From positions 1-57,143 of the forward strand of contig DCVA01000033.1 of the NCBI GenBank assembly GCA_002327925.1: DNA of 57,143 nucleotides. The letters are read 5' to 3'. How positions within the stretch are numbered: position 1 is the first letter of the stretch; every line of letters begins with the position of its first letter. Origin of the DNA: Anaerolineales bacterium UBA2200 (GTDB taxonomy: Bacteria > Chloroflexota > Anaerolineae > UBA2200). The position numbers and the translations under genes are program-made. Positions 25,830-34,035 of this stretch are shown piece after piece. The notes beneath the pieces are model-generated. The model saw nothing but the letters and a program-made list of their open reading frames with translations. It did not search any database and was not told where the DNA came from.

Positions 25830-27096
25830 TGCGGATGACCACCTCCTCCGGTTGACCCTTCAACCAATCGTCAAAAGCCGGGAAGGTCGGGAGAGCAAAC
25901 GGCACCTTCGACAGGTCCGCGGCGATGGGGTACTTGCCGTAGGTGCGCGCTGCGGCGATGGCGGTGAACACGTTCAGCGGCGCTGTGTCCGCCGGGATAT
26001 TGCCCACGCCGATCATGAACTTGCCGTCGCGGCCCATGACGTCGATCCAGCCGCGCACCCTGTCGGCCAGCTCGATCGGGCCGGCGTCGCGGATATAGCG
26101 GCCGTTGATGGAGTAGATGATCGGCAGCCGGCTGCGCCCGCCGCGGCTCTGGGCGTACTCTACCAGCCAGTGCGGGTCCCAGTCCTGCGTGCGTCCCATC
26201 AGCGCCTGGGCCATGCGCATGTTCATGATCGGGTTCTGGTTCATCACGTCCAGGCACTCGAACAGGATCTGCTTGTCGAATTTGCCCGGGTCTTCTTCGC
26301 AATAGTCGCCTGCCGCGCTGGCCGCCGATACGTTCCAGCCGCGCGCCTTGCCCAGCGCCCTCATCCGCTGCGCCGAGGGCAGCACCCACTCGCGGATCAT
26401 CGGCAGGCTCAGGATGGGATAGGCAGACCAGGCGTCGGCGCCGGTAAAGCTCTTGACGCTGCACGCCCGGGCCTGCGCGGCGATAAAGGGCAGGATGACG
26501 TCGTTCTCCTCGTAGGCCAGCACGTCGCGGGCGAACTCGGGCTGCCGTCTGAGGGCGCGCACCGCGGCCGGGTAGCCCATCAGGGCGCACATCATGCTCC
26601 ACGGAGAGCAGAACATGCCCGCGGCCAGCAGGCCCGGCGCCCTCTCTGTGACCAGCCGCACCACCTCCACGAACATGGGGATGCGGCCCCGGGTCACGTC
26701 CAGCGGCCTCAGCGCGGCCAGGTCGGCGGGGGTCGAGATCAGCGGGTGGGCCAGGTCCACGGTGGGCATGGCGTTGTCGCTGTAGATCATGCGCGCGCCG
26801 AGGGCCTCGACCTCATAGTTGTAGACGTCGTAGGTGATGATGTAGCCGTCCATGCCGTACCAGCGCTCGACGGCCATCTGCGTGGACACGAGCAGCTCGG
26901 CGTCCGTATAGTACTTGTGCGCCGGTACGCGGGCCACGGTCATGCAGTGGTCGTGCATCTGCGCGCCAGGGAAGGGCAGCACGTCGGGCTTGCCCATCAT
27001 GGCTGCCACGGGACGGCTCGCCGAGTTCAGTTTGCCTATGTGCAGGCCCTTGGCCCACAGGAATCCGTGCGCGGCGGACAGCATCGCATTCGCCAT
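25819..27096 (-). CDS. Uroporphyrinogen decarboxylase-fold corrinoid methyltransferase, copy 1
   Basis: 425 residues. It belongs to the UroD-like superfamily that includes MtaA/CmuA methyltransferases: TIM-barrel segments SINGRYIRDAGP and FMIGVGNIPADTAPLNVF, and HDHCMTVARVPAH near residue 50. Such enzymes move methyl groups between a corrinoid protein and a thiol, folate or substrate; the HxC zinc motif typical of MtaA is not evident at the usual place, so the acceptor is uncertain. GGAGGGTGA precedes the ATG at 27096. No corrinoid gene is next to this copy. Residues 1 to about 310 are almost identical to copy 2 (37826-39112), while the last 110 diverge (FALPTFPAFDDW against FELPRFPEFDTW). 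Confidence 0.85.
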   Translation of the reverse strand: MANAMLSAAHGFLWAKGLHIGKLNSASRPVAAMMGKPDVLPFPGAQMHDHCMTVARVPAHKYYTDAELLVSTQMAVERWYGMDGYIITYDVYNYEVEALGARMIYSDNAMPTVDLAHPLISTPADLAALRPLDVTRGRIPMFVEVVRLVTERAPGLLAAGMFCSPWSMMCALMGYPAAVRALRRQPEFARDVLAYEENDVILPFIAAQARACSVKSFTGADAWSAYPILSLPMIREWVLPSAQRMRALGKARGWNVSAASAAGDYCEEDPGKFDKQILFECLDVMNQNPIMNMRMAQALMGRTQDWDPHWLVEYAQSRGGRSRLPIIYSINGRYIRDAGPIELADRVRGWIDVMGRDGKFMIGVGNIPADTAPLNVFTAIAAARTYGKYPIAADLSKVPFALPTFPAFDDWLKGQPEEVVIRRAR

Positions 27097-27125
27097 GGTC
27101 TCACCCTCCCGACTTGAAGCAGGTA

Positions 27126-27156
27126 ACCCTGGAGGTTCGGTGGGCACCTCCAGGGT
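27126..27156 (-). promoter_or_regulatory. Leader hairpin upstream of UroD copy 1
   Basis: A perfect 11-bp inverted repeat (ACCCTGGAGGT at 27126-27136, complement at 27146-27156) with a 9-nt loop lies 30 nt before the ATG. A perfect -10 hexamer (TATAAT on the minus strand, 27235-27230) lies about 75 nt further upstream but has no good -35 box. A role in regulation is inferred. Confidence 0.45.
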
Positions 27157-27503
27157 CGGTGGGCCCTTCTTGCGCAGCTCCTCAGTCCGGGATTCAACCG
27201 ATGGGTTGGGCGAATCCAGGTCAGAGTCGATTATACGTCCCGGGTCGCGCCGCTCGGAAGGGTCACCAGGCGATGGGGCGATGCCGTTGCTCCTGACGGT
27301 CCCCACCTGTCAGATTTCTTGCGTGTGGTGCGTGGCGGCAGTCAACGGCCAGAGGCGACTCATCCCGACCTGAGCATGCTGCCAGGGCCCTTTGGGGGCG
27401 CTGTTGGGGACGTTTGAGTGAACGCGGGCAAGTAGGGGAGGGCACGACTGGGCGGGTGTGCAGTGCCCGGAGGATGGCTGGCGAGGCGTGGCCGGCGAAT
27501 TTC
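27157..27503. other. Non-coding stretch upstream of UroD copy 1
   Basis: Apart from the TATAAT at 27230-27235 (minus strand) I see no credible gene, repeat or RNA structure here. Short open frames on both strands lack ribosome sites and recognisable protein sequence. Confidence 0.5.
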
Positions 27504-27656
27504 CCAGCAATGATGCACGTGCGCCAATTCGTTGCGCCGCGTGCCAAACAACTGAGCTAGCACTTCGCAGAACAGCACTCTGCCCGTTGCCTGAATGAGT
27601 CGCGTGAGTCCGTCCCCCGCTTTGAAATGCCACGGCACTTGCTCGCCGCGAGCCAT
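27504..27656 (-). pseudogene. C-terminal remnant of a HEPN-family gene
   Basis: The minus-strand reading frame encodes a peptide (GDGLTRLIQATGRVLFCEVL, then AQLFG) that aligns without gaps to the last 48 residues of the HEPN protein at 41234-42220 (ADELTRLIQNTAGGVFCAVS, then VQFFG; both end EL--VH). An in-frame TAG lies directly upstream, and no homologous sequence precedes it. It is a truncated remnant of a paralogue. Confidence 0.65.
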
Positions 27657-27817
27657 CTATGTGTCCCCGACTCCGGCGGTGCTTACGTCAGAGGTTTGGC
27701 GCCCGTCCTCACCACTTTCGGAACTGACGCTGACAGCCGCCAGGTGGGCGGGAAGCAGCGGGTGTGCCGAGAACGAGCTTTCGAGCGGAGGAGCGTCGAC
27801 GCTCTCTCCAGTTCGAG

Positions 27818-28525
27818 CTACGATGCCAGCGAAGCATGTATTACCATGCTGAGAGTACTCTCCGCAACGAGTGGATCGGCGCCAATGACATGGCCTAGGG
27901 CGTGGCACTCTGCGGCATACATTGCAGCTGCTCCTCCGACCGGACCATCCTTATCGACGTTTATGCCCAAAACTGGGCAGTGCTTGAAGCAGCGCGTCCA
28001 TTCCTCGTAGAGCTCGCAGAGTCGAGCCAACTGTGAAGGTTCGAAAGGCGGCCGACGCTGGCTCCCAACCCTAATGATCATGTCGCCGATCATCGCGGGG
28101 GTGGGACGAAGATAGATCAGTAGTGTTGGGGGCTGAACCACCGCGCATAGGCGCCTGTAGACCCCAAGGTACGTGTTGTAGTCTCTAGCGGTGATGAGGC
28201 CCATCTCATGAAGGTTCCTCGCGAAGATCTCGGCGTCTTCGTAGATGCTGTGCACGGTAACCAGCGGCGGCCCGCCCACACTCGAAGTGGACGACAGGGC
28301 TTCAAGCCTTTGCAGCAGAAAGTGCAACTGGGCGTGGAATGCCCAGCGGGCGGGATTTCTACGGAAGCTGGCCAAGTACGGATTCGACTCCTCTGGCACA
28401 GAGAGTGTCCAACCGAGGTCGTCGGCCAGCTCACGAGCAAAGCGTTGCTTGCCCACTCCAACGGTCCCGGCGATCGCAATCAGGTCCGGACGGCGCGGTT
28501 CCCATCCATTCACCCAAGAGTTCAT
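27818..28525 (-). CDS. Deoxynucleoside kinase-like protein with an altered active site
   Basis: 235 residues with the outline of bacterial dAK/dGK-type kinases: P-loop IAGTVGVGKQ (residues 17-26), EESNPYL, WAFHAQLHFLLQR, SIYEDAEIFARNL, RDYNTY, and PPTLLIYLRPTP. Two catalytic positions look changed: the residue after the P-loop lysine is Gln rather than Ser/Thr, and the usual DRS/ERS before IYED reads VHS, losing the arginine. It may be a weak or inactive kinase that binds nucleotides. It starts at an ATG with AGGAGGT upstream and overlaps the small membrane gene by 4 nt (ATGA), so the two are cotranslated. Confidence 0.72.
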   Translation of the reverse strand: MNSWVNGWEPRRPDLIAIAGTVGVGKQRFARELADDLGWTLSVPEESNPYLASFRRNPARWAFHAQLHFLLQRLEALSSTSSVGGPPLVTVHSIYEDAEIFARNLHEMGLITARDYNTYLGVYRRLCAVVQPPTLLIYLRPTPAMIGDMIIRVGSQRRPPFEPSQLARLCELYEEWTRCFKHCPVLGINVDKDGPVGGAAAMYAAECHALGHVIGADPLVAESTLSMVIHASLAS

Positions 28526-28908
28526 GGGCTACCTCCTGCAAGAAGCCTCCAGGCAGCTTGACCCAGGAGGCCGGCACAGAAGCCAACTAGCACCTGCCAC
28601 CACGGAGGTGCCTTTCGGTCTACAAGCGATTCTGTCGCGCTGGAGAGGCCGAGGGCGACCACACCCGTGGCCCAAGCTGCCATCACCGACCTCCAGTCGA
28701 GCGGCTGGGCCAGCATAGAGGACTCGTACGCGAGTCTGCCAAGTGATCCAGCCGTCACGCCCACTGTCAGCCGAGCCAGCGCAGCGGAGGTTCTCGCTGA
28801 CGACGGTTGCCCGCGTGACGATCTCCGAAAGCGTGCCGCGGCGCTCCTTAGCAGGTCGTGCTGTCCTTCGGTGTCCACCTTAGTCTTCCGGCCTAGCCTC
28901 GTTTCCAT
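28522..28908 (-). CDS. Small two-helix membrane protein coupled to the kinase-like gene
   Basis: 128 residues: a basic, Ser/Arg-rich N-terminus (1-60) followed by two hydrophobic helices (VMAAWATGVVALGLSSAT; WWQVLVGFCAGLLGQAAW) near the C-terminus. I recognise no family. Start chosen at 28908 because GGGAGGTGG sits just upstream; the longer frame to 28995 crosses the promoter. It is first in a two-gene operon with the deoxynucleoside-kinase-like gene and divergent from the HTH-GAF-TPR gene. Small membrane proteins beside nucleotide-handling proteins are often effectors, but that is only a guess here. Confidence 0.65.
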   Translation of the reverse strand: METRLGRKTKVDTEGQHDLLRSAAARFRRSSRGQPSSARTSAALARLTVGVTAGSLGRLAYESSMLAQPLDWRSVMAAWATGVVALGLSSATESLVDRKAPPWWQVLVGFCAGLLGQAAWRLLAGGSP

Positions 28909-28936
28909 AGTCCCACCTCCCATGTTTGATGTCTCA

Positions 28937-28964
28937 AGTATATCAGGCGGGCGCGCGCTGTGAA
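28937..28964 (-). promoter_or_regulatory. Promoter of the membrane-protein/kinase-like operon
   Basis: On the minus strand TTCACA (28964-28959), 16 nt, TATACT (28942-28937). The start would be near 28930, about 20 nt before the ATG at 28908. It diverges from the promoter at 29060-29088. Confidence 0.6.
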
Positions 28965-29043
28965 GTGTCTTCTGCTGGGTGATATGCTGCTCCACAGTCC
29001 ATCGTTCCGAAGGCCGGGATGATTGACCAGGTTACATCATGCG

Positions 29044-29088
29044 ACTCGGTTGCGCATACTTGAGAATACTCGGTTGCAGCGGTAGAAT
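29044..29088 (+). promoter_or_regulatory. Promoter with direct-repeat operator for the HTH-GAF-TPR gene
   Basis: TTGAGA (29060-29065), 17 nt, TAGAAT (29083-29088). The decamer ACTCGGTTGC occurs at 29044-29053 and again at 29068-29077, 24 bp apart, one copy upstream of the -35 box and one inside the spacer. This suggests a regulator binding on one face of the helix, perhaps the HTH protein encoded downstream. Confidence 0.6.
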
Positions 29089-29140
29089 GGGTGAGTGGTG
29101 TTCTTAGCCTGCTGGGTTACGCCGTGATAGGAGGTGGCGT

Positions 29141-31666
29141 ATGGGCAAGGCAAAAGAGTCGATTGCGGAGGCCGTGACCAGGTACAGAGAGCAGGTTAGC
29201 GAGAAGCTGTCGTTGCGGCGTGGCGCGTCGCTAGGCAGGGATGCCGTGCTAGCGGAAGTCAAGCGACAAGGCGTCGATGGATTGACTTCGAATCGTCTGA
29301 ACTACCTTGTCAAGAATGGGCTCATCGAGCCGGAGAAGCAGGAGCGTGGTTCGCGGGTCATATTCCGCTATGGTAGAGACCAAATCAGGGATGTCATCGT
29401 CGTGCTGCTGCTCCGCGCAGAATTCAGGGGGACGTCGGGCAAGGCGCCGCCCTACGCCCGAATCGCCACGGCGATGTCCGAAGGCAGTGCGCATGGCTCC
29501 ACGAGTGGGCATGATCGGAGCCAACCCGCGCTCGAGATTCCAGTCGCACAGACTCAAGTCGAGCGTGGCTACTACTACTTCAGGTCGCGAATGCTGGGAG
29601 TCTGCCTGAACTGGCTGTGCCACGGTTGTGTCCCTCAGACTGGCTTCGTGTTGGTGCGTAAGCTTCAGGGAGCCGGGCGCACGCTTGAGAGCGATGGTGC
29701 GATCGCAATGTGCAGGACTTTGGACATGCAGGGCATCGACGACATTGTGCGCGAGTTGAAGGATTCCGACCTGTTTGGTGAGTTGACGGTGGAGGGGGAG
29801 GTTCTTTTCGGAGGCCGGCGCCCGACGGATCTGAGGTCCTCCCAACGCTGGACTTGGTACTACATTACGGTCGGCGCTAGTCACCACCGGCCAAAGTATG
29901 AGTTGGCACTTGGGGTGCCGCCGAACTCTGCCGGGACGGCGCCGTCAATGTCTGACATTGATGCAGCCCTTCTCAGCTCGGTTCTGGACTGCTGCTTCGT
30001 TTCGCTCGCGGATTGTGACACGGCGCCAGAGGAGCAGGTGACTCGGGCGTCTCGCGACCACAACACGCAACTCAGTACCATCACGGAGCTGATTCCCGCG
30101 TTGTCGGAGTCCTGGCATTATTGCGCGGTATTGACACCGAGCAAGGAAGGCGACGGTCACTTGAGACTGGCTGCTTTTAGTTCTGGCTTTCCCAGGCCCT
30201 TGCGCAGAGACCTCAACGTGGAGCCTGGCCGGTTGCTCTGCGGATGGGTCTACAAGTACGGTTGCTTCGCAGTCGTACAGCGAGCCCTGGGGCCGGAGGA
30301 TCCGCGCGTGATGCTTCAGGACGAAGAACTGTCGACCGCGGCGCTGGCAGTACCGACCGTCGCGCAGGGAAGGCCGAACGGAGTTGTGTACGTTGGCACA
30401 CGTACACCACCCGCAGAAGGAGTGTCGCTCTTTGGAGAGCCAGCCATTCGACTGCTGCACATCATCGGATACGTCATCGGTGAGCTGATCGAGCGCAACC
30501 GCATCCGCGCCAAGACCGAACAGGACTCCCGCGCTGCTCTGGCGCTGACGTGGGCGGCTCCGCGACCGTGGGCGGAGCTCAAAGGCGAGTTCTCGAGCGC
30601 ACTGGAGGCCCTGGTCAGTAGCGACCGGATTCCTGGTCCCCTCGACAACTTGCTCATCGTGGTTGTGTCAGTGGACAATTACGGTGTGTTTGCGTGCCGG
30701 AACCCCGCAGTCGCCGAATGGTTGGTTGAGCAAGCGATGCATGTCGTGCGCAGCATGTGCGCTCAGACTGGCTTGGAGGCACCGATATTGTTCCAGAGAC
30801 CGCCGGAAGACCCCTCTAGATTCGCATCTGTCATATACAACGTAGTCCGAACCGATGAGCAGGATCGCGAGTGGAGAACGAATCTTCGCGGAGTGCTTAA
30901 TTCCATTAGCATCCCTTTCGAGGCCAGACAACCAACGCTAGCTCGGTGTTACGTCTGGTCCATGCCCTTCCGCCTGGCTGGGTTGAAGGCGAGGGTGAAG
31001 GGCGCCGATACCGACAATATCGCGACCTGGTTGGTCAAGCGAGCGGAAGAAGCTCTTCAGTACCTCCCGCACATTGAGCGCGGACACGCTTATGAGTTGG
31101 CGCGCAAATGGGAGCAGGCGCTTCAAGAGTACCTCGCAGCCCTAGCTCTATCGCCGAGAAGCGAGTACCTCCTTCGACACGTCGCCAAGACCCAGACAGC
31201 GGCGGGGTACTACACGCAAGCCATTGTCGCGTTGACCGGCCTCTTGAAGGGCGAGGACGTTTCGAGCCATCACAGGCGCCTTGCTAGGGCATACGCCTGC
31301 CTGGGGATGCTCGAGATGGCAGAGAAATCCTACCTGGAAGCAAGCAAGAGTCATACCGAAGGGGAGCACTTGTTGGAGTGGGGTGACGTGCTCATGGCTC
31401 GCGGCAAGTGTGATGAGGCGATTGAGAAGTACGGGATGGTTCCCCAGAACGACGAGAGTGACAAGGTGACCTACCTGCTTCGGATAGCCGAGGCGAACAT
31501 GAAGCTCGGCAGACTCAACGAAGCATCCCAGTACGTGCAACTTGCCTTGTCCAACGACCCGTCTCGGTGGGAAAGCATCAGGCTACTGATGCGGGTGCAG
31601 CAGACGAAGGAACTAGCCAAGACGGAAGGAGAGACAGACGGTGGCTGTGCATCAAGTGCGCAGTGA
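29141..31666 (+). CDS. HTH-GAF-TPR regulator with a degenerate cyclase-like segment
   Basis: 841 residues. In order: an N-terminal DNA-binding-like domain (about 30-85, VKRQGVDGLTSNRLNYLVKN), an unassigned region, a GAF-like sensor domain (about 325-460, ending AIRLLHIIGYVIGELIERNR), a segment resembling a degenerate GGDEF fold (about 500-600, LLIVVVSVDNYGVF, no GGDEF motif), and at least four TPR repeats (about 640-830). GATAGGAGG precedes the ATG. It overlaps the ligase-like gene by 26 nt, so the two are cotranslated. I infer a ligand-sensing transcription or scaffold protein; the exact family is not recognised. Confidence 0.6.
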   Translation: MGKAKESIAEAVTRYREQVSEKLSLRRGASLGRDAVLAEVKRQGVDGLTSNRLNYLVKNGLIEPEKQERGSRVIFRYGRDQIRDVIVVLLLRAEFRGTSGKAPPYARIATAMSEGSAHGSTSGHDRSQPALEIPVAQTQVERGYYYFRSRMLGVCLNWLCHGCVPQTGFVLVRKLQGAGRTLESDGAIAMCRTLDMQGIDDIVRELKDSDLFGELTVEGEVLFGGRRPTDLRSSQRWTWYYITVGASHHRPKYELALGVPPNSAGTAPSMSDIDAALLSSVLDCCFVSLADCDTAPEEQVTRASRDHNTQLSTITELIPALSESWHYCAVLTPSKEGDGHLRLAAFSSGFPRPLRRDLNVEPGRLLCGWVYKYGCFAVVQRALGPEDPRVMLQDEELSTAALAVPTVAQGRPNGVVYVGTRTPPAEGVSLFGEPAIRLLHIIGYVIGELIERNRIRAKTEQDSRAALALTWAAPRPWAELKGEFSSALEALVSSDRIPGPLDNLLIVVVSVDNYGVFACRNPAVAEWLVEQAMHVVRSMCAQTGLEAPILFQRPPEDPSRFASVIYNVVRTDEQDREWRTNLRGVLNSISIPFEARQPTLARCYVWSMPFRLAGLKARVKGADTDNIATWLVKRAEEALQYLPHIERGHAYELARKWEQALQEYLAALALSPRSEYLLRHVAKTQTAAGYYTQAIVALTGLLKGEDVSSHHRRLARAYACLGMLEMAEKSYLEASKSHTEGEHLLEWGDVLMARGKCDEAIEKYGMVPQNDESDKVTYLLRIAEANMKLGRLNEASQYVQLALSNDPSRWESIRLLMRVQQTKELAKTEGETDGGCASSAQ

Positions 31667-33017
31667 CCCGAACGAGCAGGCGCTGGTTGATGCCTTGGTC
31701 AGAGCGATTCGTGAGCGCGAGGGGGACCTTGCGTCCCAAACCGCAATTGCATTGGCGAACGGGTCCCACCTACAGCCCGGTCTCCCGCGAATGGAGCGGC
31801 CGAGCCGGGACGCGATGCATGTTGTGGTTGATGTTCTCGCAAGCGCAGTACCTGGACCGCGGAGCTCGGCTCGCAAGGTGCTTCAGGCGGCACTAGCTCG
31901 CTGTTCGGACATCGGCCAGCTCGGAAGTGTCGTGGCGCTGAATGGGCTTGATGGAGTGGAGGACATTGGCCCGCGGCTATACAATCACGTACGGCCGGCC
32001 CTTGCGACCCGCTTTGACAGCCCTGCGGCCGTCTGGCGCGAGCTCCACGGTGGATCATGGCTAGGTGACGCCAAAGTGAACGGTTGGGAATGCCAGGTGC
32101 ACTACGGCCCACAGGGCGTTCGTCTGTTCTCACGTACGGGACGAGAGCAAAGCAGGACTTGGCGCGGGTTGGCAGCCAGTCTGGCAACGGTGGCATTTCG
32201 AGGGAGTTTCATAGTGGAGGCTGAAGCAGTCGCAGTTGAACCGGATTCTGGAGTGTATCTTCCGCACACTGACATGGCACGGCCGGGGATTTTGCATAGA
32301 GCCGTGGGGTTCGATTTGCTCTTGCTGAATGGTAGCGATTGGACACGCCGCCCCTGCGAGGAGCGGATAGAAGAGCTGAGGCTGATCATCCAAGCCTGCA
32401 AGTGCCGCGAGCTCGTCGTCTCGGAGCATCGAAGGGCAGAGGACCTGCGTTCTCTTGAGGCCCTCCATGCGGCGTGGCTATCGGCTGGCTATGAGGGCTC
32501 GATCTTCAACCGCCCGCTTGCCCCTTATGAGGCTGGAGAACGTTCAGACTCTCGTGTCAAGGTCAAACCATTCGACAATCTCGACGCGGTGCTGGTAGCA
32601 TACAACTCGCGAAGTGACGCGTATCTGGCCGCGGTCCGCGATACCGTAACTGGCGAGCTGGTGCCGTTTGCCTGGGTCTCTGTGGGGATTACTGCCCATG
32701 ACAGGTCGTCGCTTGCCGCGGCAAAGAGGCACCTCGCGACGTCCGGGCCAACTCTCGGCGCTACCTCGGCTGAGGTGGCGGGCGCGGTAGACGAATGGCT
32801 GATGCCCAGCATTGTTGCTGAAATCGGGGGTGATTGCATCCAGCCGTCGCTGAAGTTCTTCTGCGGTCGGCGGGAGGACGGCCGTGGATGGACGCTTTTT
32901 GGAGCCAGATTTGCCCGCGTGAGGGAGGACAAGCCTGCTTCGGACTGCAGTACCGTCTCCGATTTCCTCCGCATCCGGCCGGAGATGGGGGTCCGCCCAC
33001 CGCGGAGCGGTGAGTGA
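31641..33017 (+). CDS. ATP-dependent DNA ligase-like nucleotidyltransferase with KxNG motif
   Basis: 458 residues from a GTG with GGAAGGAG upstream. An N-terminal helical part (1-125) resembles a ligase DNA-binding domain. The core has the ligase motifs: I GDAKVNGW (Lys145; the usual KxDG reads KVNG), a strand LFSRTG, III VEAEAV (Glu193/195), IV YEGSIFNRP, and V VKVKP. Family members adenylate their lysine with ATP and seal DNA nicks. Asp-to-Asn in motif I is unusual and may reduce or alter activity. The C-terminal 120 residues are a possible OB-fold. It overlaps the HTH-GAF-TPR gene, which suggests a joint function. Confidence 0.75.
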   Translation: MAVHQVRSDPNEQALVDALVRAIREREGDLASQTAIALANGSHLQPGLPRMERPSRDAMHVVVDVLASAVPGPRSSARKVLQAALARCSDIGQLGSVVALNGLDGVEDIGPRLYNHVRPALATRFDSPAAVWRELHGGSWLGDAKVNGWECQVHYGPQGVRLFSRTGREQSRTWRGLAASLATVAFRGSFIVEAEAVAVEPDSGVYLPHTDMARPGILHRAVGFDLLLLNGSDWTRRPCEERIEELRLIIQACKCRELVVSEHRRAEDLRSLEALHAAWLSAGYEGSIFNRPLAPYEAGERSDSRVKVKPFDNLDAVLVAYNSRSDAYLAAVRDTVTGELVPFAWVSVGITAHDRSSLAAAKRHLATSGPTLGATSAEVAGAVDEWLMPSIVAEIGGDCIQPSLKFFCGRREDGRGWTLFGARFARVREDKPASDCSTVSDFLRIRPEMGVRPPRSGE

Positions 33018-33157
33018 AGTGGACCGCACTACCAAGCGCTGGCAATCACTGCCCCGCGAACAGCCTCGGTTGAAGACGAGAGCCCTCGCAGACCGTGCTC
33101 AAGCAGGCGGACCAACTGCCGGAGGCTAGGCGCTCACGGCCGGCGACTAGGGCGGCA

Positions 33158-33172
33158 GGCGGGTCACCCGCC
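33158..33172. terminator. Short GC hairpin between convergent genes
   Basis: GGCGGG-TCA-CCCGCC (33158-33172) lies in the 172-nt gap between the ligase-like gene and the convergent pseudogene. There is no clear T-run, so terminator function is weakly supported. Confidence 0.35.
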
Positions 33173-33189
33173 ACCCCTGTTGTGGCCTC

Positions 33190-33933
33190 TTACTTCTCGC
33201 ACGCCTTGCGGATCACTTCCTCCTCCGCCTGGCCCTTGAGCCACTCGTCAAAGGGGGTAAAGACGGGCAGGGGCACCTCGACCTTGTTCAGGTCGGCGGC
33301 GATGGGGCAGCGTCCCAGCGTGTGTACGGCTCCGCTGGCAACCAAGACGTTCAGCGATGAGGCGTCGGCCGGGATGTTGGCGATGTTCAGCATCAGCATG
33401 CCGCCGCGCCCCAGCACGTCGATCCACTGCCGCACCTTGGCCACGATCGCCTCGGGCTGGCTGTCGCGCGCAAAGCGCCCGTTGATGCCCAGGAAGATGG
33501 GCTCTTTGCCCTGCGCGTCGCTATGCTCCTTCACCCAGTGAGGGTCCTAGTCCTGCGTGCGGCCCATGGCGCCCAGCACCATCATTAGCCCCAGCAGGTC
33601 GAACTGGTCGATGACGTCAAAGCTGGCCCACATCAGGTCCTTGTCGAATTTCGCCGGGTCTTCCTCGCAATAGTCCCCCGCCACGGAACCGGCCTTGACA
33701 TGCCAGGCCAGATTCTTGCCCGCGGCCCCGATGCCTGGCACAATGGCCTTGTTGATGAAGTCTAGCACCTTGAGGCCTTCGGCGAGGGCCCGTTTTGCGG
33801 CGGCAGCAGCGATGTCGTCGGCGGCCTTGCAGTCAGTCACGCATAACAGCATAGGCTCGCGGTGGGCTGGTTCCAGCGTGGCGAATGCTGCAGCCTCAGC
33901 CTCGAGGGCTTGAAGTGTCAGCTTGGGTTTCAT
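33190..33933 (-). pseudogene. Chimeric corrinoid-protein/UroD pseudogene with a nonsense codon
   Basis: The N-terminal 65 codons resemble the helical domain of the corrinoid protein at 39117 (AKRALAEGLKVLDFINKAIV against ARQALQEGVKGLDIVNSAIV). The frame then jumps straight into the second half of a UroD-type methyltransferase (AGDYCEEDPAKFDKDL, matching AGDYCEEDPGKFDKQI). It continues to GAMGRTQD and meets a TAG at 33549-33547, where paralogues have Trp (RTQDWDPHW); the homologous frame resumes after it (DPHWVKEHSD) and runs to FDEWLKGQAEEEVIRKA. It is a deletion fusion of two adjacent operon genes plus a Trp-to-amber change, hence non-functional. Confidence 0.8.
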
Positions 33934-34035
33934 TGTCTTCTGTCCATCCAACGGCCTTGAGCCAAGCTGCCCGGCGGAGCGAGCAAAGCGAGCGGAGCAC
34001 GGTCGGCTGGAGCGAGTTGTTGAGCAGCCCATACA

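Noticed and set aside
25459..27117. 552-codon plus-strand frame opposite UroD copy 1
   Set aside because: It is an antisense shadow; the same pattern (Gly/His/Arg-rich) recurs opposite UroD copy 2 (37676-39136).
33547..33549. In-frame TAG in a methyltransferase-type gene as a pyrrolysine codon
   Set aside because: Pyrrolysine occurs in MtmB/MtbB/MttB, not in UroD-fold proteins. Paralogues have Trp (TGG) at this position, and the gene is already a deletion chimera, so a nonsense mutation is the simpler reading.
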